Below, piece by piece: positions 59,820 to 64,000 of a DNA stretch of 64,000 nt. Under the pieces are notes generated by a model that was not told the DNA's origin, did not search any database, and was given only the letters and a program-made list of their open reading frames with translations. The DNA is from an uncultured Bacteroidales bacterium. Lineage in GTDB: Bacteria; Bacteroidota; Bacteroidia; Bacteroidales; G3-4614. Within the stretch, counting starts at the first letter, position 1; the number at the start of each line of letters is the position of its first letter. A program made the translations under genes and the position numbers. Where the stretch lies: contig CASFRS010000023.1 of NCBI GenBank assembly GCA_949297125.1, forward strand, positions 1 to 64,000. The letters are read 5' to 3'.

Positions 59820-60374
59820 TCAGAATATTGCCCTGTACCGGCGTCCGTACGCATATTGCACGGTATGCTGGTCGGTCTTGAAATACTCCATATACTCCTT
59901 TCCTGGTACGGAAGGCGGGGAGAGTTCCAGTTTTCCCGAAAAACTTATCCGTACGGCGAAGAAAGGTTTATTGGCCGGGCCGGATTCTGCCTCTTCCCTT
60001 ATACGCCTCAACACCTCGGCCGTATCGGAAAGAAGTTTCCTGCAGTTATTCCTGCCGGGGATGAACAGAACTGGCTCCATAACTCCCGAAGGGTATCGCG
60101 ACTCCACATTCAACGGCTCGAGAAACCCTATGAACTCAATCTGCCTTTTGCTGAACTTACGATACAATCCGGTTTGATACATCAGTTTCCATAACGAATG
60201 GATTTTCAAGGGCTTTCTTTCCTTTATCTCCGTCTGATACGCCTTTATTGCCTTTTCTATTGCCTGGTGGCACATAAATACAACATACCGGTAGCGTTCC
60301 GACTCGTAAAGCGCATGCGCCGTGGCAAAATCGTAGTCAGACAAGTCGAACCAATATTGCGCTTCGTTCTTCAT
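59820..60374 (-). CDS. HEPN-domain protein without an antitoxin partner
   Basis: The 184-residue protein has an N-terminal HEPN domain (about 1-125). It includes YWFDLSDYDFATAHALYES and RYVVFMCHQAIEKAIKAY, with the R-x(6)-H spacing of HEPN nucleases, and KIHSLWKL. HEPN proteins are usually about 130 residues and encoded beside a nucleotidyltransferase (MNT) that silences them. Here no MNT gene is adjacent and about 50 extra residues (FFAVRISFSGKLELSP, YGRRYRAIF) follow, which I do not recognise. It has its own promoter. An RNase, a toxin or a housekeeping HEPN protein are all possible. Confidence 0.8.
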   Translation of the reverse strand: MKNEAQYWFDLSDYDFATAHALYESERYRYVVFMCHQAIEKAIKAYQTEIKERKPLKIHSLWKLMYQTGLYRKFSKRQIEFIGFLEPLNVESRYPSGVMEPVLFIPGRNNCRKLLSDTAEVLRRIREEAESGPANKPFFAVRISFSGKLELSPPSVPGKEYMEYFKTDQHTVQYAYGRRYRAIF

Positions 60375-60390
60375 ACCAATATAATAAGTT

Positions 60391-60422
60391 CAAATATACT
60401 ATTATTTTGGCATACATGCAAA
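60391..60422 (-). promoter_or_regulatory. Promoter of the HEPN gene
   Basis: TTTG (60422-60419), 20 bases and TATATTTG (60398-60391) on the minus strand fit the promoter pattern. It lies between the fucP stop and the HEPN ATG at 60374, so the HEPN gene can be expressed apart from the fucose operon. Confidence 0.65.
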
Positions 60423-60456
60423 GCACCGTCTTTTTTTCCGCTCCGCCTTCGGGATA

Positions 60457-61785
60457 CTACTCGGTTACCCGCGACTGCTTGCAGCGAGCATACGTACGTT
60501 GCCCGTATATCACTACTACCACAAAACATACCAGGGGGAGTATGAACGACAGGTTTACAGCCGGAAAACCGAAAAGGCTCCCCATGTCGATAATGGCCGC
60601 CTGTACCGGGGGAAGGACAGACCCGCCCAGTATCGCCATTATCAGTCCGGCCGCACCGAACTTGGCATCATCGCCGAGACCTTCAAGGGCTATCCCGTAT
60701 ATGGTGGGGAACATCAGCGACATACATGCCGACACTCCTACAAGGCAATACATGCCCCAAATGTTTTGCAGCAATATCACGCCTGCCGTAAAGAAAATGG
60801 CTGCAACGGCCAAGATTTTAAGCAGATTGCCGGGGTTGAGATAACGCAGCAGGAAAGTACAGATAAAGCGGCTTACACAGAAAAGAGCCATGGCCGCAAT
60901 ATTGTATTTCTGAGAAAGGACCTCGGCTTCCTGCTCGCCCATTCCCATATTCATGAATATATGTGTTCCGTACTGTATTATAAAGGTCCAGCACATTATC
61001 TGCGCCCCAACGTAAAAGAACTGCGCCACAACCCCTTCGCGGTAATGCTTGCGCCGGAATATGCGCCTGAGTGTGGGGATGAAGTCTATGTTATGGGACA
61101 TATCCTTGTTCTTGGGCATCTTCGACACCCTTATTATTATGAACATAAGCAGGGTAACGAGACCTATAAGCAGATATGGGGCTATCAGCGTCTGAAGGTC
61201 GGCATCGCGTATGACTTCAAACTCGGCCTGCGTCAGTTCCGCCCTCTCTGCCGTATCCATGGGATGAAGCCTGTTCTGTATGAAATTCATGGCTACATAC
61301 ATTCCCAACAGGGACCCCATGGGGTTGAACGACTGGGCAAGGTTGAGGCGACGCGTTGCGGTCTCTTCGCTCCCCATCGACAGGATATAGGGATTGCTGC
61401 TCGTTTCAAGGAAAGAGAGGCCGCACGTCAGGATGAAATATGCTATGAGGAACGGAAAATACGTTCCTGTCATCATAGCCGGATAGAACAGGAACGCCCC
61501 CAACGCATACAGTCCCAACCCGAGCAGCACACCCGCCTTGTACGAATACTTGCGGATAAACATGGCCGCAGGAAATGCCATTGCAAAATACCCCCCGTAA
61601 AATGCCACCTGCACGAGCGCGCCTTCTGTTACGCTCATGCGGAATATCTTGGAAAAGGCCTTCACCATGGGGTTTGTAATATCGTTTGCAAACCCCCACA
61701 ATGCAAAACACGTGGTTATAAGGATGAAGGGGGCTACGTAACTTATGTTTCCGTCTTTCAATATGGACTTGCTCTTGCTTTTCAT
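60457..61785 (-). CDS. fucP: L-fucose:H+ symporter
   Basis: The 442-residue protein has twelve membrane segments of the major facilitator superfamily, FucP branch. Near the N-terminus it has FILITTCFALWGFANDITNPM, with the acidic residue of helix 1 that couples proton and sugar transport. LSFLETSSNPYILSMGSEETA, the FucP/GluP signature, follows, and a long cytoplasmic loop (SKMPKNKDMSHNIDF) joins the two halves. It imports L-fucose with a proton. The gene lies 19 bases after the kinase gene in the fucose operon. Fucose rather than another hexose is inferred from the neighbours. Confidence 0.92.
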   Translation of the reverse strand: MKSKSKSILKDGNISYVAPFILITTCFALWGFANDITNPMVKAFSKIFRMSVTEGALVQVAFYGGYFAMAFPAAMFIRKYSYKAGVLLGLGLYALGAFLFYPAMMTGTYFPFLIAYFILTCGLSFLETSSNPYILSMGSEETATRRLNLAQSFNPMGSLLGMYVAMNFIQNRLHPMDTAERAELTQAEFEVIRDADLQTLIAPYLLIGLVTLLMFIIIRVSKMPKNKDMSHNIDFIPTLRRIFRRKHYREGVVAQFFYVGAQIMCWTFIIQYGTHIFMNMGMGEQEAEVLSQKYNIAAMALFCVSRFICTFLLRYLNPGNLLKILAVAAIFFTAGVILLQNIWGMYCLVGVSACMSLMFPTIYGIALEGLGDDAKFGAAGLIMAILGGSVLPPVQAAIIDMGSLFGFPAVNLSFILPLVCFVVVVIYGQRTYARCKQSRVTE

Positions 61786-61804
61786 TGCGGCTGCTTTTTC
61801 TGTT

Positions 61805-63196
61805 TCAGAGTATGTTTATTTCGTTCTTGTCGCGCACTTCGCCCGAGGCGATTGCCTGAAGCAATATGTTTCCGGTTGCTGTCGCTTCTGCCGGGCCGGC
61901 TACCACCGGCACACCGGCGGCCTCTTCTGTCAATCGGTTCAGGAGCTTGTTCCTGCTTCCGCCTCCTATGATATGCAACTGCTCCACCGGTTGCGGCAAC
62001 AATGCGTTCAACTGCCCGATTGCCCGCTTGTAGCGGAGGGCGAGCGACTTCAATACGCATATCGCATAATCGCCTTTGGTTTCGGGCTTGTCCTGACCGG
62101 TCGCAAGGCAGTATTCATCTATGGCCTTCTCCATATCGGGAGGATTTGCAAAACCGGTGTCGTCTACATCTATTATAGCCGCAGCCTTGCTTTGCCCGGC
62201 AGCGGACAACAGCGTATCGTAACCGGTCTTTTCCCCTCGCTCTTCCCATTGCTGCATAAGCCGCTGGAGTATCCACAGGCCTGTTATGTTCTGCAGGAAC
62301 TTTATTTTCCCGCCTACGCCTCCTTCGTTGGTAAAGCCGGCCTGCCGTGCCTCTTCCGTCAATACGGGAGCATCAAGCTCTGCGCCCAGAAGCGACCATG
62401 TTCCTGAACTGAGGAATGCACAACGGGACTCGCGTCCCGGCGGAAACGGAACGGCGAACAATGCACTTGCCGTATCGTGCGACCCGACGGCTATTACCTC
62501 CGTATCGGGCGAAAGCCCTGTCTCGGCGGCAACGGCAGCTGTTATCCTGCCTCTTGACCTCCCTGGCATTATAACAGGTTTTGTAAAAAGATGCAACGGC
62601 AGCCCGAGCTGCGCCATAAGCCCCGTATTCCAACTGCGGGTTGTGGCATTGAGCAGTTCGGAGGTAGATGCTATGCTGTATTCATTGTCGCAGTTACCCG
62701 TAAGGAAATAGCTGAACAGATCGGGCATGAAAAGTAGATGCTCTGCACATTCAAACAACCGGGGATTTTCCTTCTGCAACGCGTACAGCTGGAAAAGGGT
62801 GTTTATGGGCATCACCTGTATCCCGCTCTCCCGGTAATGGTCCGTACGCGATATTCTGGAGAAAACCTCCTCTACGACCCCGGCTGTGCACGGATCGCGG
62901 TAACACATGGGATTGGCAAGAAGGTTGCCGGCCTTGTCTATCAGTCCAAAATCGACCCCCCACGTGTCTATCCCGATGCTCTTCACATTGTATCCTGCCT
63001 GTACGGCTTTTCTGATTCCCGTCTTCATCTCTTCATACAGCGACAGGAAATCCCAGTAGATATGCTTGCCGAGTTTTATCTGTCGGTTGGGGAAACGGTG
63101 CAGTTCATCGAGCAGAAGTTTCTTGTTTTCGATATGCCCGGCTATTACCCGGCCGCTGCCCGCCCCGAAATCGACGGCAAGATAGGTGTTGTTCAT
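61805..63196 (-). CDS. L-fuculokinase of the rhamnulokinase type
   Basis: I use the ATG at 63196 (MNNTYLAVDFGAGSGRVI, 463 residues) rather than the upstream TTG. The FGGY fold has GIDTWGVDFGLID in the first half, SSGTWSLLGAEL, and a late IIGGGSRNKLLNRLTEEAAG for ATP binding. By sequence it resembles rhamnulokinase RhaB, but in Bacteroides a RhaB-like enzyme serves as fuculose kinase. With fucA, fucP and the fucO end next to it, phosphorylation of L-fuculose to L-fuculose-1-phosphate is the likely role. I leave the gene symbol open because rhamnulose activity is also possible. Confidence 0.85.
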   Translation of the reverse strand: MNNTYLAVDFGAGSGRVIAGHIENKKLLLDELHRFPNRQIKLGKHIYWDFLSLYEEMKTGIRKAVQAGYNVKSIGIDTWGVDFGLIDKAGNLLANPMCYRDPCTAGVVEEVFSRISRTDHYRESGIQVMPINTLFQLYALQKENPRLFECAEHLLFMPDLFSYFLTGNCDNEYSIASTSELLNATTRSWNTGLMAQLGLPLHLFTKPVIMPGRSRGRITAAVAAETGLSPDTEVIAVGSHDTASALFAVPFPPGRESRCAFLSSGTWSLLGAELDAPVLTEEARQAGFTNEGGVGGKIKFLQNITGLWILQRLMQQWEERGEKTGYDTLLSAAGQSKAAAIIDVDDTGFANPPDMEKAIDEYCLATGQDKPETKGDYAICVLKSLALRYKRAIGQLNALLPQPVEQLHIIGGGSRNKLLNRLTEEAAGVPVVAGPAEATATGNILLQAIASGEVRDKNEINIL

Positions 63197-63278
63197 AATA
63201 GAGGGGTATTTGCTGTTAAATGGGGTATCGGACGGCTGCCGCAGTTTCCGGCGCAAGCTGTCCGCCCCCTGCGTTGCT

Positions 63279-63917
63279 TTAATCCGTTTTCTTACCCAGC
63301 ACGTATATGTCGAGGTCCTTTATCTCCTGCGGCGTAAGTACGGAATATTCGCCGTGCGTCTGCACTATTATGCGGCACGCCATTTCAAAGAACATCGCGC
63401 GCTCGAACACTTCGTCGAACCCCGCCCCGCAGACCACCTGTCCGTGATTGGTAAGGAGAATGGAATTATGGTCCTTCATCGCCTCTACAACCGCTTTTGC
63501 CAGTTCGGGCGACCCGGGCCTGTAATACGGGATGACGGGTATTTCCTTCCCGACATGGCAAGGCACTTCGGCCGTTACGTTGTAATCGGACGGTTTGTCT
63601 TTCATGCACGATACCGCCGTAGCATACTCCGACTGGAAATGCAACACCACGTTTACATCGGGCCTTTCGCGCAGGATACCCAAATGGAAACCGCTCTCCA
63701 TCGAAGGTTTTACCCCGTTCCTGACATTACCGGTGGCTATATCGCATATCGACACTTTTTCAGGTGTAAGCGAAGGGACCCACGAGCCTGTCCCCGAAAC
63801 AAGGGCTTCACTCCCTATGCGCCACGACAGGTTGCCGCTGCTGCATACCGTCAACCGGGCATCGCCTACGCGATGCGCCTGTGCTACAAATTCCTGTATG
63901 TTCTCCTTTGTTATCAT
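63279..63917 (-). CDS. fucA: L-fuculose-1-phosphate aldolase (class II aldolase)
   Basis: The 212-residue protein belongs to the class II aldolase/adducin family. Zinc ligands expected from E. coli FucA are partly visible: PSMESGFHL (E74, also the catalytic acid), VLHFQSEYAT (H93) and LTNHGQVVCG (H158). The second His of the HxH pair is Gln here (Q95). The enzyme splits L-fuculose-1-phosphate into dihydroxyacetone phosphate and L-lactaldehyde. Its ATG overlaps the stop of the upstream fucO end by four bases (ATGA). The kinase gene lies 82 bases downstream on the same strand. The related ribulose-phosphate epimerases are the main alternative. Confidence 0.9.
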   Translation of the reverse strand: MITKENIQEFVAQAHRVGDARLTVCSSGNLSWRIGSEALVSGTGSWVPSLTPEKVSICDIATGNVRNGVKPSMESGFHLGILRERPDVNVVLHFQSEYATAVSCMKDKPSDYNVTAEVPCHVGKEIPVIPYYRPGSPELAKAVVEAMKDHNSILLTNHGQVVCGAGFDEVFERAMFFEMACRIIVQTHGEYSVLTPQEIKDLDIYVLGKKTD

Positions 63918-64000
63918 AATACCTTTTTATACAGTCCTATAATTATATCCTTATTTACCTCGCGGGGATTACCCGGGGTGCAGACATCGGCTGCAGCAGC
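63914..64000 (-). CDS. fucO: 3' end of lactaldehyde reductase (iron-dependent alcohol dehydrogenase), partial
   Basis: The last 28 codons of a leftward gene enter from the right edge and read AAAADVCTPGNPREVNKDII and onward to KKVL, then TGA. The CTPGNPRE segment is the usual C-terminal signature of FucO-type iron-containing alcohol dehydrogenases. In the fucose pathway this enzyme reduces L-lactaldehyde to 1,2-propanediol. The four-base overlap with fucA shows tight coupling. Only about 7 percent of a usual FucO protein is visible, so the name rests on the short motif and the context. Confidence 0.7.
   Translation of the reverse strand, partial: AAAADVCTPGNPREVNKDIIIGLYKKVL

Noticed and set aside
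59745-60374. HEPN-MNT toxin-antitoxin pair
   Set aside because: No nucleotidyltransferase gene can be found on either side of the HEPN gene; the neighbouring frames are shadows of dacB and fucP.

Overview
The window looks like a chromosome segment of a gut-type Bacteroidales bacterium. The evidence is the promoter style (a -33 TTTG and -7 TAnnTTTG, 19 bp apart, seen at many genes), parts of a type IX secretion system (a complete SprA/Sov translocon gene, a PorD/DUF4835 gene and a cargo protein with a C-terminal sorting domain), and Bacteroidetes-only families such as DUF4292, BACON domains and CsgG-like secreted proteins. I could not fix the genus; a Rikenellaceae/Alistipes-like member is possible but is only a guess. 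Almost everything is chromosomal core. I see no prophage, transposase or CRISPR array.

Left part (1-21.2 kb). A small DUF2795 gene is followed by a methyltransferase plus cobalamin adenosyltransferase operon. This operon is preceded by a striking array of five 81-bp tandem repeats, each carrying a consensus Bacteroidales promoter. Next comes a large type IX-exported GH2 beta-galactosidase. Two long leftward housekeeping runs follow: dnaN, a DnaQ-like exonuclease, coaBC, porD, recN and rlmB; then dut, a TPR protein, DUF4292, an EnvC-like protein, a GNAT protein and a flippase.

Middle (21.2-42.1 kb). NADP-type glutamate dehydrogenase faces right from its own promoter. A leftward cluster of four secreted proteins follows (two LPP20-like and two CsgG-like, one of the latter fused to a TonB C-terminal domain). 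Between this cluster and sprA lies an odd intergenic region with a pair of mirrored hairpin elements and an orphan promoter. Then come sprA, ruvA, a tRNA-Ala gene, and rightward ruvC-metH and ddh-lgt.

Right part (42.1-64 kb). An SDR gene is followed by a flavodoxin-fold quinone/NAD(P)H oxidoreductase gene broken by one in-frame stop. An M60 (mucinase-type) metallopeptidase with BACON and discoidin-like domains is paired with a lectin-like secreted protein. The rest includes a Cys-nucleophile alpha/beta hydrolase, a membrane acyltransferase, an ammonium transporter, tRNA-Lys, a secreted transglutaminase-like protein, a K+/H+ antiporter, an AI-2E-type permease, a PBP4-type DD-peptidase, a solo HEPN protein and a fucose catabolic operon (fucO fragment, fucA, kinase, fucP) that runs off the right edge.

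Together the beta-galactosidase, M60 peptidase and fucose operon suggest use of host mucin-type glycans (inference). GdhA and Amt indicate ammonium assimilation, and Ddh gives a direct dehydrogenase route to meso-diaminopimelate. MetH and the adenosyltransferase indicate use of cobalamin. The most unusual signals are the promoter array at 1.9-2.4 kb and the mirrored hairpins at 26.8-27.0 kb.
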